Notes under the pieces: generated by a model
What the model was told of the DNA's origin: nothing
Databases searched by the model: none
Seen by the model: the letters and a program-made list of their open reading frames with translations, nothing else
Program-made: the position numbers and the translations under genes
Part shown: positions 19,553 to 29,118 of the stretch, piece after piece
Position numbering within the stretch: position 1 is the first letter of the stretch
Layout of the letters: the number at the start of each line of letters is the position of its first letter
DNA from: Bacteroidota bacterium
Lineage (GTDB): Bacteria > Bacteroidota > Bacteroidia > Chitinophagales > Chitinophagaceae
Assembly (NCBI GenBank): GCA_016715505.1
Contig: JADJZY010000010.1
Coordinates: forward strand, 1 to 64,000
Direction of reading: 5' to 3'
DNA length: 64,000 nucleotides

Positions 19553-20587
19553 TTGCCTAAAAATCAATCATTTAGCAAAACACTCTTGCATTGGCACCAG
19601 CATCTGAATCAGAGAAGCATGCCCTGGAAAGGGATCCGTGACCCTTATAGAATCTGGTTAAGTGAAATCATTCTTCAGCAAACCCGGGTGGATCAGGGTG
19701 AAAAATATTACCTCAATATCCTCAAACATTATCCAAACATTCAGGCATTGGCCAAGGCAGATGAAGCTGCTGTGTTTCGTTTATGGCAAGGCCTTGGATA
19801 TTATAGCCGTTGCCGCAACCTGCTTGCAACCGCCAAAATGATTGTTGAGGAATTTGAAGGTCGTTTTCCGGAAAATTATCAGGATATTCTCAAATTAAAA
19901 GGAATTGGCCCTTATACCGCTGCTGCAATCTCCTCTTTTGCGTTTAATTTGCCCTATGCAGTGGTTGATGGTAATGTCATTCGGGTATTAAGCCGCTACT
20001 TTGGACATTTTCAGGAAGCAGATACGACCACTGGTAAACGTTTTTTTGCCGAATTGGCTCAAGAATGCCTAGATCCAAAACATGCAGGATTATATAATCA
20101 GGCTATCATGGATTTAGGTGCTACGGTTTGCAAACCCGCATTACCCAACTGCCCTGAATGCCCATTCAAAAAAACCTGCTTTGCCTATCAGCAACAGAAA
20201 ATAAAGGAGCTGCCTGTTCCTAAAAAAAGAGCTGCAGTTATTGAGCGCGATTTGCATTTTGTTGTTCTAGAAAATAAAAGTCATCTACTCATAAAACGGC
20301 GAAGCGGCCGGGATATATGGCAAAACTTGTATGCATTTCCCCAACGTGATGATGATGTATTAATGGCAAACAAGCTAAATCCAAGCAAAAAACAAGCTCC
20401 TGATCTGATTTTAGAACAAACCCTCACTCACCGTAAGATTAAAGGACATTTTTATCGAATCCCCGTCACACGAAAGCCGCAGGCCTTGATAGATTCTGAC
20501 CATTTATGGGTTCCCATTTCCGAACTGTCTCATTTTGCATTTCCACGCCTGATAATTTCCTTTTTTCAAAAATTAAATTATCTTTAG
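19553..20587 (+). CDS. mutY: A/G-specific adenine glycosylase MutY
   Basis: MutY removes adenine mispaired with 8-oxoguanine. The 344-residue protein has IWLSEIILQQTRVDQGEKYY with the catalytic Glu, a helix-hairpin-helix (LKGIGPYTAAAISSFAF), the catalytic Asp in VVDGNVIRVLSRYF, the iron-sulphur cluster set C-x6-C-x2-C-x5-C in CKPALPNCPECPFKKTC, and a C-terminal NUDIX-like domain that recognises oxoG. The frame begins at a TTG directly after an in-frame TAA, and family alignments need residues from FSKTLLHW onward, so TTG is the probable start. It is followed by ssb on the same strand. Confidence 0.95.
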   Translation: MPKNQSFSKTLLHWHQHLNQRSMPWKGIRDPYRIWLSEIILQQTRVDQGEKYYLNILKHYPNIQALAKADEAAVFRLWQGLGYYSRCRNLLATAKMIVEEFEGRFPENYQDILKLKGIGPYTAAAISSFAFNLPYAVVDGNVIRVLSRYFGHFQEADTTTGKRFFAELAQECLDPKHAGLYNQAIMDLGATVCKPALPNCPECPFKKTCFAYQQQKIKELPVPKKRAAVIERDLHFVVLENKSHLLIKRRSGRDIWQNLYAFPQRDDDVLMANKLNPSKKQAPDLILEQTLTHRKIKGHFYRIPVTRKPQALIDSDHLWVPISELSHFAFPRLIISFFQKLNYL

Positions 20588-20633
20588 AAGATAAAATCTG
20601 CACTGAATACAGACTTTTAAAAAACAACCCAAG

Positions 20634-21053
20634 ATGAGAGGAGTCAATCATGTTTTTCTGATCGGTAATCTGGGCAAGGATCCGGAAATTCAATATATCG
20701 AAGGCAATATCCCGGTAGCCAAATTTCCACTCGCAACCACAGAATCCTACAAAGACAAAAAAGGTAATACCATTCCGCAAACTGAATGGCACAATATTGT
20801 TTTATGGCGGGGCTTGGCTGAACTGGCCGCGAAATACCTTCACAAAGGAAGTTTGGTGCATATTGAGGGTAGTTTAAGAACACGCTCATGGGAAGACAAA
20901 GACAAAGTGCGTCGTTTTATGACTGAAATTATAGCCACTAACTTAGTTATGCTCGATAAAAGACACAATGACCCTTATCAGGGGCATTCCGATAACAATT
21001 CAGGGATCCTTTCGGACAACAACGAAGAGTTGAACTCAGAATTGCCTTTTTAA
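20634..21053 (+). CDS. ssb: Single-stranded DNA-binding protein
   Basis: The 139-residue protein has the OB fold of bacterial SSB: VNHVFLIGNLGKDPEIQYIE, TEWHNIVLWRGLAELAAKYL, KGSLVHIEGSLRTRSW. A short disordered linker is followed by an acidic tail, NNEELNSELPF, ending in the Pro-Phe that docks SSB partners. It lies 46 bp after mutY and 62 bp before gldE, suggesting one operon. Confidence 0.95.
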   Translation: MRGVNHVFLIGNLGKDPEIQYIEGNIPVAKFPLATTESYKDKKGNTIPQTEWHNIVLWRGLAELAAKYLHKGSLVHIEGSLRTRSWEDKDKVRRFMTEIIATNLVMLDKRHNDPYQGHSDNNSGILSDNNEELNSELPF

Positions 21054-21115
21054 TATATATTTGCCACATCTCTGCCTGCTTCGCAAAGGCGTTGTATTAA
21101 ACCAAAACCTGTCCT

Positions 21116-22486
21116 TTGGATTCTGACCCTGAATTATACCACACTGTTTTACTCTCCATAGAGTCGCTCAGCCTGAACTCTTATATCGTACTCGGTCTAT
21201 TGATTGTAGTATTGTTATTGCTCACTGCATTGATTGCCGGTTCGGAAGTCGCTTATTTTTCCTTATCGGCCAAGGATATCAATTACATCAAACAGAAGGA
21301 AGACCCCAATCATAAAAGCATTCTAACCTTATTGGAGCATCCGAAACGTTTTTTAGCCACCTTGCTCATCTGTAACAACTTCCTGAGTATTGGGGTCATC
21401 ATCAGCAGTAATATGTTTTTTGGAAGTTTATTACGCGTTGATCAGTGGTTCCCCGACTTTTCAGAATCCACCATCACCCTTCTGAATGTGCTGATTCAGG
21501 TTGTTTTGGTTACTTTCTTCCTCGTCTTGTTTGGTGAGGTATTACCTAAAGTGTATGCCACCCAGAATAATCTGACCATGGCCCGTTTTACCGCGCCTAT
21601 TTTATTATGGATTGATAAGGCATTTAAACCGCTCAGTAATTTTCTGGTTTCATCCACTTCAATCATTGAAGGCCGATTTAAAGTCAGATCAAAAAATGAA
21701 ATCAGCAATGAAGATGTGGAGCATGTGCTGGAGTTAACAGTGGGAAATACAGCCAGCAAGGAAGAAGTAAATATTTATAAAGGCATTTTAAATTTTGATG
21801 AAATTACGGTGAAACAAATCATGCGAACCCGCATGGATGTTGCTGCCCTTGATTATAGTTGGGATTTTTCTCAGGTAAAAAACCAAGTCAGGGATACCGG
21901 CTTTTCACGCCTTCCCGTTTATGAAGAATCATTGGATGAAGTAAAGGGCATCTTATATACCAAAGATTTACTCAGTTTTGTGCATGAGGACATCCTGGAC
22001 TGGCACACCATCGTTCGGCCTGCACTCTTTGTGCATGAAACCAAATTAATCAAAGATTTGCTCAAGGTTTTTCAGCAAAAACGTTCGCATATGGCTGTTG
22101 TGGTCGACGAATTTGGAGGCACCTCTGGCATTGTCACCCTTGAAGATATCATGGAAGAAATCATTGGTGAAATCAAAGATGAATTTGATGAAGATGATTT
22201 GGCGTATAAAAAAATAGACGAAAATCAGTACATCTTTGAAGGTAAAACCCTGATTAATGATGTTTGCCGAATTATCGCCCAGCCACTTGAAATTTTCGAA
22301 GAGGTGAGAGGTGAGAGTGATTCAATTGGTGGTCTAGTACTCGAAATTGCAGGTAAATTCCCCAAAGCCAATGAAATTATAAGTTTCGAACGATTTGAAT
22401 TTCAGGTATTGAGTATTGAAAAAATGCGCATCCAAAAGGTAAAACTTACCATGCATCCTGAACAATCTGAGGAGGAGTCCGACTAA
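21116..22486 (+). CDS. gldE: GldE-like CNNM/CBS/CorC transporter-type protein
   Basis: The 456-residue protein has an N-terminal CNNM (DUF21) membrane domain with four hydrophobic segments (IVLGLLIVVLLLLTALIAGS onward), a CBS pair (RMDVAALDYSW; SHMAVVVDEFGGTSGIVTLE, DIMEEIIGEI), and a C-terminal CorC_HlyC domain ending VKLTMHPEQS. The mutY-ssb-gldE order is the known Bacteroidota arrangement, where gldE is linked to gliding motility/T9SS function and to the lipoprotein gldD. No gldD follows here; porU does. The frame begins at TTG (21116), which is supported by the DSDPELYH start. Confidence 0.9.
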   Translation: MDSDPELYHTVLLSIESLSLNSYIVLGLLIVVLLLLTALIAGSEVAYFSLSAKDINYIKQKEDPNHKSILTLLEHPKRFLATLLICNNFLSIGVIISSNMFFGSLLRVDQWFPDFSESTITLLNVLIQVVLVTFFLVLFGEVLPKVYATQNNLTMARFTAPILLWIDKAFKPLSNFLVSSTSIIEGRFKVRSKNEISNEDVEHVLELTVGNTASKEEVNIYKGILNFDEITVKQIMRTRMDVAALDYSWDFSQVKNQVRDTGFSRLPVYEESLDEVKGILYTKDLLSFVHEDILDWHTIVRPALFVHETKLIKDLLKVFQQKRSHMAVVVDEFGGTSGIVTLEDIMEEIIGEIKDEFDEDDLAYKKIDENQYIFEGKTLINDVCRIIAQPLEIFEEVRGESDSIGGLVLEIAGKFPKANEIISFERFEFQVLSIEKMRIQKVKLTMHPEQSEEESD

Positions 22487-22636
22487 AGACGGATTCATTG
22501 CAATAAAAACTCAATCCAGACAATAATTTATACTTCCCTCCGTTTTTGTACCGAAACGCAGTAAAAGGTTGTAAATCCCTATCGTTTAGGCCTGCAGTTT
22601 CGTCATGAAGATAGATCACAGAACCGTTCACAAACG

Positions 22637-22644
22637 TATCTTTG
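22637..22644 (+). promoter_or_regulatory. -7 box upstream of porU
   Basis: TATCTTTG matches TAnnTTTG and lies 15 bp before the porU ATG at 22660, giving porU its own likely promoter separate from the mutY-ssb-gldE unit. Confidence 0.5.
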
Positions 22645-22659
22645 AAACAGCAATAAGTT

Positions 22660-25600
22660 ATGATGAATAAAACCGCCCTTTGGATACTGACCCTTTCCGG
22701 CCTAATGGCTGCGAATCAGACGAGTGCTCAATTTCGTGAACCTGTGCTGATGCAAAGCAGTTCTGCATCGAATTCCGTATTGCCAAGAGGTGCTGAAAAT
22801 GTTCAGATTGACGAAAACAAATTATATCGCATCGAAAAACGAAATCTCCAATACTATAGTTTACCCGATGCTCAACTGAGTCAGGTTGTCACCAAAGTGA
22901 TTGATCAACCTGTATTTAAACCTGGCACCAAATTTCCAACTTCATGGAATCCGCAAATCAGTCTGGGCATAGAAAGAAAAGTGCCTGTGGCATTTGTATT
23001 GATTCCACAATATATTCAAAGAGCCGATGGTAAAATCGAACAATTGATTTCATTCCAGCTTTCTTTGAACGAAAATAATCCAACGGCAGCCAAAACAGCC
23101 GGTGCCCGGGTATATGCCGACCATTCCGTTTTGGCAAATGGACAATGGTATAAAATTGCCGTTAGCAAGGGCGGTCTTCAGAAAATCACTTTCGAATTTA
23201 TCCAAAATCAATTCAACATCAGTGCATCTGCCATTAATCCTGCCAATATTCGTTTATTCGGCAATGGTGGTCAAATGCTGGATGAAAACAATGCAGTTGC
23301 AAGACCTGATGATTTGATTGAAAATGCTATTTGGGTGGAAGACAGTGGGGATGGACAGTTTAATCAGGGTGATTATTTGTTGTTTTATGCCCCCGGCCCG
23401 GATCGAATTTTGAAAGACTCTGTCAAGAAAGCTTTCACCCATCAAAAAAACGTTTACTCCGAAACAAGCCATTATTTTTTAACCTTTAATAGCGGTCCCG
23501 GAAAACGAATTGTTACGACCAGTATTGCTGCAGCTTCCAATGTGTCATCTACCTCTTTTAATGAATTTTATTTTTATGAGAAGGATTCCAGTAATCTTGG
23601 CAAATTTGGTAAAGCCTGGTACGGCGAAGAATTTAGCGATTTACCCGGCCGCTATCTGAATCGTACTTTTGCAACTCCCATTGAAAATTTACAAGCCGGC
23701 TTTCCGGTAGAACTAAGGGTGCGAATGGGTTCCATCCATTCATCCGGAATCAGCGTCATGAATGTTTCTTTGAATGGCACCCTGGCACAAAGCATCCAGT
23801 TTCAACCCATCGGATTTAGCTTCAGTGATCCTGTTTTACGGATGTCCGATTTTGCGAGTAGTGTCAATGTAACTTCAACGCCACTGAATGTGCAATTTTC
23901 CTATTCAAAAGGAAATAGTTCGGCGGCGGCCTACCTCGATTTTTTTGAAATCAATTGCAGAAGAAATCTGGTATTTAATGGACATCTCAATTTTGCGGAT
24001 TGGAATACCGTTGGCACAGGAAATGTGGCCCAATACACCTTACAAAATGCCAACAATCAATTGAAGATTTGGGATATCACTGACCCACTTCAACCCACTG
24101 CCATCGCAGGAACATTAAATGGCTCGAACTTTAGCTTCAAACAGGAAGCTTCTCAATTACATCGTTTTCTAGCTTTTGATGGCAGCATCGTTCAAACCCC
24201 CATTGCCATTGGCACCATCGCGAACCAGGATTTACACAATTATAAACCTGTCGACTATATCATCATTACGCATCCTAGTTTAAAATCGGAAGCTGAACGC
24301 CTGGCCAATTATCATCAACAAAAAAGAAATTACCGAACGCTTGTTTTAACGCCGGATGAAATTTACAATGAGTTTTCTTCAGGCACACAAGACGTGAGTG
24401 CCATTCGAGATTATTTAAAAATGTTGTACGACCGCTCTTCCCTGAACGACTTACCGGATTATGTATTGTTCTTTGGTGATGCGTCCTACGACTATAAAGA
24501 TCGTATCAGCAACAACTCGAATATGGTCCCTACCTATGAAACGAACGAGAGTATCGAAAAAACATTGGGCTATTGTACCGATGATTATTTTGGTTTTTTG
24601 GATGATCAGGAAAACATCAACAATTATTCAAATTCACAAATCAATACTTTAGATATTGGCATTGGCCGTTTCCCGGTTAAAACTGCAGCGAAGGCCAGCG
24701 ACATCGTGAATAAAATTATCAATTATGATAGTCCGGCTTCCTTTGGTCCATGGAAAAACAATATGACTTTTAATGCCGATGATGGAGATGATGCCATTCA
24801 TTTTGAAGATGGAGAAATTATGGCGGCTTACGTCAAAGATTCCCTTCCACAATATAATCTGACAAAAATTTATGTGGATGGATTTACGCAACAATCCACC
24901 CCGGCAGGTCCTCGCACACCCGATGCCAATGCGGCTGTTGGTGCACAAATTTTTAATGGCACTTTTTTAATGAACTACAATGGACATGGCGGTCCTTTGG
25001 GATGGTGCGAAGAAAGGATTTTTTCGATGGATGATATCAATGCCATGAATAATTTTAATAAACTGCCTTTATTCATTACGGCCACCTGCGACTTTGCGCC
25101 TTTTGACAATCCGACCATAGAATCAGCAGGTGAGATTCTTTTAACTAAATCCAATGGAGGCGCCATTGCACTCATGACCACTACACAATTGGTTTACGCC
25201 GATCAGAATCGTATCATGAACTTAAATTACATGCAAAGTGGTTTTAAGGCGATGAAGGACAAACAGCAAATGCCCACCTTAGGAGATGCCTATCGATTGT
25301 CGAAAAACATTCGTTATGTGAGCAGTATCAGCGAATTTGCAGCATCTAATTTCCGGAAATTTGTTTTGTTAGGCGATCCCGGACTTCCTTTGGCATTTCC
25401 AAAACATGTGGTCAAAACAGACAGTATTAACGGCATGTCGATTACGCAAATCAGCGATACCCTAAAAGCCTTAGGGAAATACACGATCAGCGGACATTTG
25501 GAAGATGCGGCAGGAAATCGTCTCGATGGTTTCAATGGAATTGTCTACCCCTTAATCCTGGATAAACCTAAAAAATTAAGCACCTTGGGCAATGATGCAG

Positions 25601-26484
25601 ACAGCCCACTTCGCGATTATTTTGTTCAGAACAACGCTTTGTATAAGGGCAAGGCTTCGATTAAAAACGGCAAGTTCAGTTTTACTTTTGTGGTTCCCAA
25701 AGACATTAACTACGAAATCGCCAAAGGTAAAATATCCTATTACGCTTCCAATGAAACAGAAGATGCCAGCGGAGCAGAACAGTCTATCTTGATTGGTGGC
25801 AGTTCCAACCAAGCAATTACAGATAATATGGGGCCGGAAATAAAGGCCTATCTCAATGATGAAAAATTTGTCAATGGCGGAATTACCACCAGCAACAGTT
25901 TGTTGTTGGTTAAATTGTCGGATGAGAATGGAATCAATTATACCGGAAATTCTCTTGGCCATGATATCACTGCTGTTTTAGACAATAATGCCCAGAACAC
26001 CTTCGTGCTTAATTCATTTTTCGAAGCCGATTTGGATGATTACCGTTCGGGATCTGTTCGTTTTCCCATAAATGGCCTGAGTGAAGGGGAACATACCCTG
26101 ACCATTAAAGCCTGGGATGTTTTAAACAACTCATCTGAAACAACCATTCGTTTTATTGTGGTTAACGGAAACGATGGCAAATTGGCCCACGTGTATAATT
26201 ATCCCAATCCTTTTACCACAAAAACCCGATTTACTTTCGAACATAATATGCCAAACCAGGATCTCATGGTTAGCATACAGATTTATACTATATCCGGTAA
26301 AGTGGTCCGTACACTTCGTAGTATCATCAATTCACCCGGCACCCGCAATGATGAAATTGAATGGGATGGCCGGGATCAGTATGGTGATAGACTGGGAAAA
26401 GGCGTTTATATCTACAAATTAAGCATAAAAAATGCCCAGGGATACAGCGATCAGGCGATCCAAAAATTAATATTATTGCAATAA
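22660..26484 (+). CDS. porU: Type IX secretion system sortase PorU
   Basis: PorU is the outer-surface C25-family cysteine protease that removes T9SS sorting domains and anchors cargo. The 1274-residue product has a signal peptide (MMNKTALWILTLSGLMAANQ), a long N-terminal beta region, and the gingipain-like catalytic domain: His of MNYNGHGGPLGWCEE (about H776) and Cys of ITATCDFAPF (about C810). Near the C-terminus is a FlgD-like Ig domain (YNYPNPFTTKTRFTFEHN and GKGVYIYKLSIKN), as in other PorU proteins. porV follows 97 bp later, the standard porU-porV pair. Frame fully intact. Confidence 0.95.
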   Translation: MMNKTALWILTLSGLMAANQTSAQFREPVLMQSSSASNSVLPRGAENVQIDENKLYRIEKRNLQYYSLPDAQLSQVVTKVIDQPVFKPGTKFPTSWNPQISLGIERKVPVAFVLIPQYIQRADGKIEQLISFQLSLNENNPTAAKTAGARVYADHSVLANGQWYKIAVSKGGLQKITFEFIQNQFNISASAINPANIRLFGNGGQMLDENNAVARPDDLIENAIWVEDSGDGQFNQGDYLLFYAPGPDRILKDSVKKAFTHQKNVYSETSHYFLTFNSGPGKRIVTTSIAAASNVSSTSFNEFYFYEKDSSNLGKFGKAWYGEEFSDLPGRYLNRTFATPIENLQAGFPVELRVRMGSIHSSGISVMNVSLNGTLAQSIQFQPIGFSFSDPVLRMSDFASSVNVTSTPLNVQFSYSKGNSSAAAYLDFFEINCRRNLVFNGHLNFADWNTVGTGNVAQYTLQNANNQLKIWDITDPLQPTAIAGTLNGSNFSFKQEASQLHRFLAFDGSIVQTPIAIGTIANQDLHNYKPVDYIIITHPSLKSEAERLANYHQQKRNYRTLVLTPDEIYNEFSSGTQDVSAIRDYLKMLYDRSSLNDLPDYVLFFGDASYDYKDRISNNSNMVPTYETNESIEKTLGYCTDDYFGFLDDQENINNYSNSQINTLDIGIGRFPVKTAAKASDIVNKIINYDSPASFGPWKNNMTFNADDGDDAIHFEDGEIMAAYVKDSLPQYNLTKIYVDGFTQQSTPAGPRTPDANAAVGAQIFNGTFLMNYNGHGGPLGWCEERIFSMDDINAMNNFNKLPLFITATCDFAPFDNPTIESAGEILLTKSNGGAIALMTTTQLVYADQNRIMNLNYMQSGFKAMKDKQQMPTLGDAYRLSKNIRYVSSISEFAASNFRKFVLLGDPGLPLAFPKHVVKTDSINGMSITQISDTLKALGKYTISGHLEDAAGNRLDGFNGIVYPLILDKPKKLSTLGNDADSPLRDYFVQNNALYKGKASIKNGKFSFTFVVPKDINYEIAKGKISYYASNETEDASGAEQSILIGGSSNQAITDNMGPEIKAYLNDEKFVNGGITTSNSLLLVKLSDENGINYTGNSLGHDITAVLDNNAQNTFVLNSFFEADLDDYRSGSVRFPINGLSEGEHTLTIKAWDVLNNSSETTIRFIVVNGNDGKLAHVYNYPNPFTTKTRFTFEHNMPNQDLMVSIQIYTISGKVVRTLRSIINSPGTRNDEIEWDGRDQYGDRLGKGVYIYKLSIKNAQGYSDQAIQKLILLQ

Positions 26485-26503
26485 AAAATTAAATATTTAA
26501 ATG

Positions 26504-26511
26504 TAAATTTG
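26504..26511 (+). promoter_or_regulatory. Possible -7 box upstream of porV
   Basis: TAAATTTG lies 70 bp before the porV start and 19 bp after the porU stop. It matches TAnnTTTG, so porV could have an extra promoter besides readthrough from porU. Confidence 0.4.
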
Positions 26512-26581
26512 CACGACCACTATCGCAAAACCAATCCATTCAGCGCTTATAGAGAAGAAATTCTACTTCAAATTTTCATTA

Positions 26582-27826
26582 ATGACAGTAAAGAACATCA
26601 AGACCGCATTATGCTTGGCATTATGTCTGGGGTCTGCTAGTACCTACGCCCAAATTAGCGGGCAACAATCTGGAGCAGAATACAATACCATCACCACCGC
26701 AGTACCTTTTATGCGAATCAGTCCAGATGCCCGTTCAGGTGCCATGGGAGACGTTGGTATCGCCATTACTCCGGACGCGAATTCGCAATTTTGGAATGTA
26801 TCCAAACTCGCGATGTCTGAAAAAGATGCCGGCCTCTCTATCACCTATACGCCTTGGCTCAAGGATTTGGTTCCGGATATCTTTCTGGCTTACATCGCTG
26901 GTTATGCCAAATTCGGTGAAAAAGACAACAAGAACCAAGCCGTCAGCTTTAGTATGCGTTATTTCTCTTTGGGAGATATCAATTATACAGATATCAATGC
27001 CCAACCGGCCGGAACAGGTAAGCCCAGAGAATTTTCACTTGATTTAGGTTACTCAAGAAAATTATCAGACAACCTCGCCATTGGATTAAGCGGAAAATTC
27101 ATTCATTCCAATATCATCAACGGAGCTGGTAACAGCAATGGGGTTACGTACAAACCGGGCAACGCTTTCGCAGTGGATTTCGGGATGTTTTATACCAAAC
27201 AACTCAATTTCAACGACGAAACGGGTCAGGGATCAAGTATTAATGCCGGTTTGGCAATTACCAATCTGGGTACTAAAATTTCCTACTCCAATGACCGGAA
27301 AGATTTTATCCCAACCAATTTAGGATTGGGTTTGGCTTACAACTACAATATCGACGAATTTAATAAGCTGAGTATCGCCGTCGATTTTAATAAATTACTG
27401 GTACCATCGCCACAATTAACTGAAGATAGTTCAGGGAATATTATTCAAACCTACCCTACCGATAAAAGTGTATTGAGCGGGATGTTTGGATCTTTCGGAG
27501 ATGCTCCTGGTGGTGGCAGCGAAGAATTAAAAGAAGTGATGGTTGGTATTGGTGCAGAATATTCATACCAGAATCAATTTTTTGCACGGGCCGGTTATTT
27601 CTACGAAAACAAATACAAAGGAGATCGCCGATTTTTAACTGTAGGTATCGGGGTTAAATATTCCATGTTTGGTTTAAACTTTGCCTATCTCGTTCCTTCT
27701 GGTTCAGGCATTAACCGAAATCCTTTATCAAATACCTTGCGTTTTTCTTTATTGTTTGACGTAGAAGATTTAGGCAAATTGGTCAAACCATCGGATGATG
27801 ACAAAGATGATCGAAAAGAAAAATAA
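26582..27826 (+). CDS. porV: T9SS outer-membrane protein PorV (LptO)
   Basis: PorV is a FadL-like 14-strand barrel that carries T9SS substrates from the translocon to the PorU attachment complex. The 414-residue protein has a signal peptide (ALCLALCLGSASTYA) and the diagnostic N-terminal block FMRISPDARSGAMGDVGIAI, followed by NSQFWNVSKLAM. Amphipathic strands run to the end (TLRFSLLFDVEDLG), with a charged tail. Placement after porU confirms the call. Confidence 0.95.
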   Translation: MTVKNIKTALCLALCLGSASTYAQISGQQSGAEYNTITTAVPFMRISPDARSGAMGDVGIAITPDANSQFWNVSKLAMSEKDAGLSITYTPWLKDLVPDIFLAYIAGYAKFGEKDNKNQAVSFSMRYFSLGDINYTDINAQPAGTGKPREFSLDLGYSRKLSDNLAIGLSGKFIHSNIINGAGNSNGVTYKPGNAFAVDFGMFYTKQLNFNDETGQGSSINAGLAITNLGTKISYSNDRKDFIPTNLGLGLAYNYNIDEFNKLSIAVDFNKLLVPSPQLTEDSSGNIIQTYPTDKSVLSGMFGSFGDAPGGGSEELKEVMVGIGAEYSYQNQFFARAGYFYENKYKGDRRFLTVGIGVKYSMFGLNFAYLVPSGSGINRNPLSNTLRFSLLFDVEDLGKLVKPSDDDKDDRKEK

Positions 27827-27849
27827 TTTATTTTAATTATAAAACATTT

Positions 27850-27883
27850 AAAAGAAGCTATTGAACATCCAATAGCTTCTTTT
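27850..27883 (+). terminator. Strong terminator after porV
   Basis: A perfect 14-bp stem (AAAAGAAGCTATTG / CAATAGCTTCTTTT) around a 6-base loop is followed by ATTTC. It lies 24 bp past the porV stop and would end the porU-porV transcript before ispF. Confidence 0.9.
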
Positions 27884-27899
27884 ATTTCAACTCAACAAT

Positions 27900-28376
27900 A
27901 TGTTTAGAATTGGATACGGTATCGACTACCATCAATTAACGGAAGGGAGAGAATTTTGGTTAGGTGGTATTCTGATTGACCACCACAAAGGCGCCCTCGG
28001 TCATTCAGATGCCGATGTGTTGTTACATGCTATTTGCGACGCCTTATTAGGAGCAGTTAATGCCGGTGATATTGGCACCCATTTCCCGGACACGGATATG
28101 GCCTTTAAAAACATAGATAGTAAAATTCTTCTTAGCCGCTGTGCAGAAATTATTGACGAAAAAGGATATCAGGTCGTGAATATTGACTCCACCCTTTGCC
28201 TCGAAAAACCTAAAATAAAACCCTATATCCCGAAAATGCAAGAAGCAATTGCGAACTGCTTGAAACTTGATCTGGATCTCATTTCAATTAAAGCAACCAC
28301 CACCGAAAAAATGGGATTTGTAGGGCGCGAAGAAGGTGTTGTAGCCCATGCAACTGTGTTATTGCAAAAAAAGTAA
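27900..28376 (+). CDS. ispF: 2-C-methyl-D-erythritol 2,4-cyclodiphosphate synthase
   Basis: IspF makes MEcPP in the non-mevalonate isoprenoid pathway, which feeds UppS at 62 kb. The 158-residue protein has RIGYGIDYHQL with the metal-binding Asp and His, GHSDADVLLHAICDALLGA with the third metal ligand, and the closing segment KATTTEKMGFVGREEGVVAH. The length matches the family. No other mep genes lie nearby. Confidence 0.96.
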   Translation: MFRIGYGIDYHQLTEGREFWLGGILIDHHKGALGHSDADVLLHAICDALLGAVNAGDIGTHFPDTDMAFKNIDSKILLSRCAEIIDEKGYQVVNIDSTLCLEKPKIKPYIPKMQEAIANCLKLDLDLISIKATTTEKMGFVGREEGVVAHATVLLQKK

Positions 28377-28382
28377 ACGACC

Positions 28383-29003
28383 TTAAATAAAGCAATTCCG
28401 ATAGCTTTGATAAATGGCAAGAATCACAAAAAATATGGCCGAAAAAATATCTATTCTTCTTCGATTGACTTGAAAATACTGAACCAGTTTTTTGCCCGCA
28501 TAAGCGTATAAACCCAGTATCACAAATACCCCTAAAAAGGCCCCCAAACTAAATATGAGAATGGACCATGCATGCCATTCAAACCATGATTTTTCAATAA
28601 AATAAGCGCCCCAGATAGCCCATGCTGAAATTTGAAACGGGTTAAAGATGGCAAATAACAACAACTTTTTCATGGCCGGTGTCTTGGTATCCTGCATATG
28701 ATCGGCATGCTGACTTCCACTTTTCGGCGCATCACGATAAGTAAAGAAAGCCATCAATAAAAGCGCTATAACAATTAACCACCGGATTAAAACCAAAAGC
28801 CAATCCTGCTGCATGAACCATTGCATGCCACTCATACACACAAAGCAATACGGAATTTCTACCAAAGAAATGATCCATAGAATTCTAAGGATGGCGGAGC
28901 GATGATGTAAAAGGCTCAATCGGAAGATACCCAGGTTAATATACCCGGGCATCAGATACCCATATATCCCAACCCCAATGCCCATCAAAAACTGTAACAA
29001 CAT
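28383..29003 (-). CDS. LysE-family exporter
   Basis: The 206-residue membrane protein has about six hydrophobic segments and the LysE/RhtB pattern: MGIGVGIYGYLMPGYINLGI at the start, a cytosolic charged loop around residues 90-110, and the central FAIFNPFQISAWAIWG, corresponding to the conserved NP-containing helix. LysE-type carriers export amino acids or related small molecules; the substrate is unknown. It is convergent with ispF and divergent from the aminotransferase gene. Confidence 0.75.
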   Translation of the reverse strand: MLLQFLMGIGVGIYGYLMPGYINLGIFRLSLLHHRSAILRILWIISLVEIPYCFVCMSGMQWFMQQDWLLVLIRWLIVIALLLMAFFTYRDAPKSGSQHADHMQDTKTPAMKKLLLFAIFNPFQISAWAIWGAYFIEKSWFEWHAWSILIFSLGAFLGVFVILGLYAYAGKKLVQYFQVNRRRIDIFSAIFFVILAIYQSYRNCFI

Positions 29004-29118
29004 GTCTGTGTAAATTAGTTAACACAGCTTGATAAACAAAGTATTCAACATCATTTTTCAGGAAGATGAACAGAAAAATAAACATTGAAGTAATTTCACC
29101 ATTTAAAATTTCATTTAG

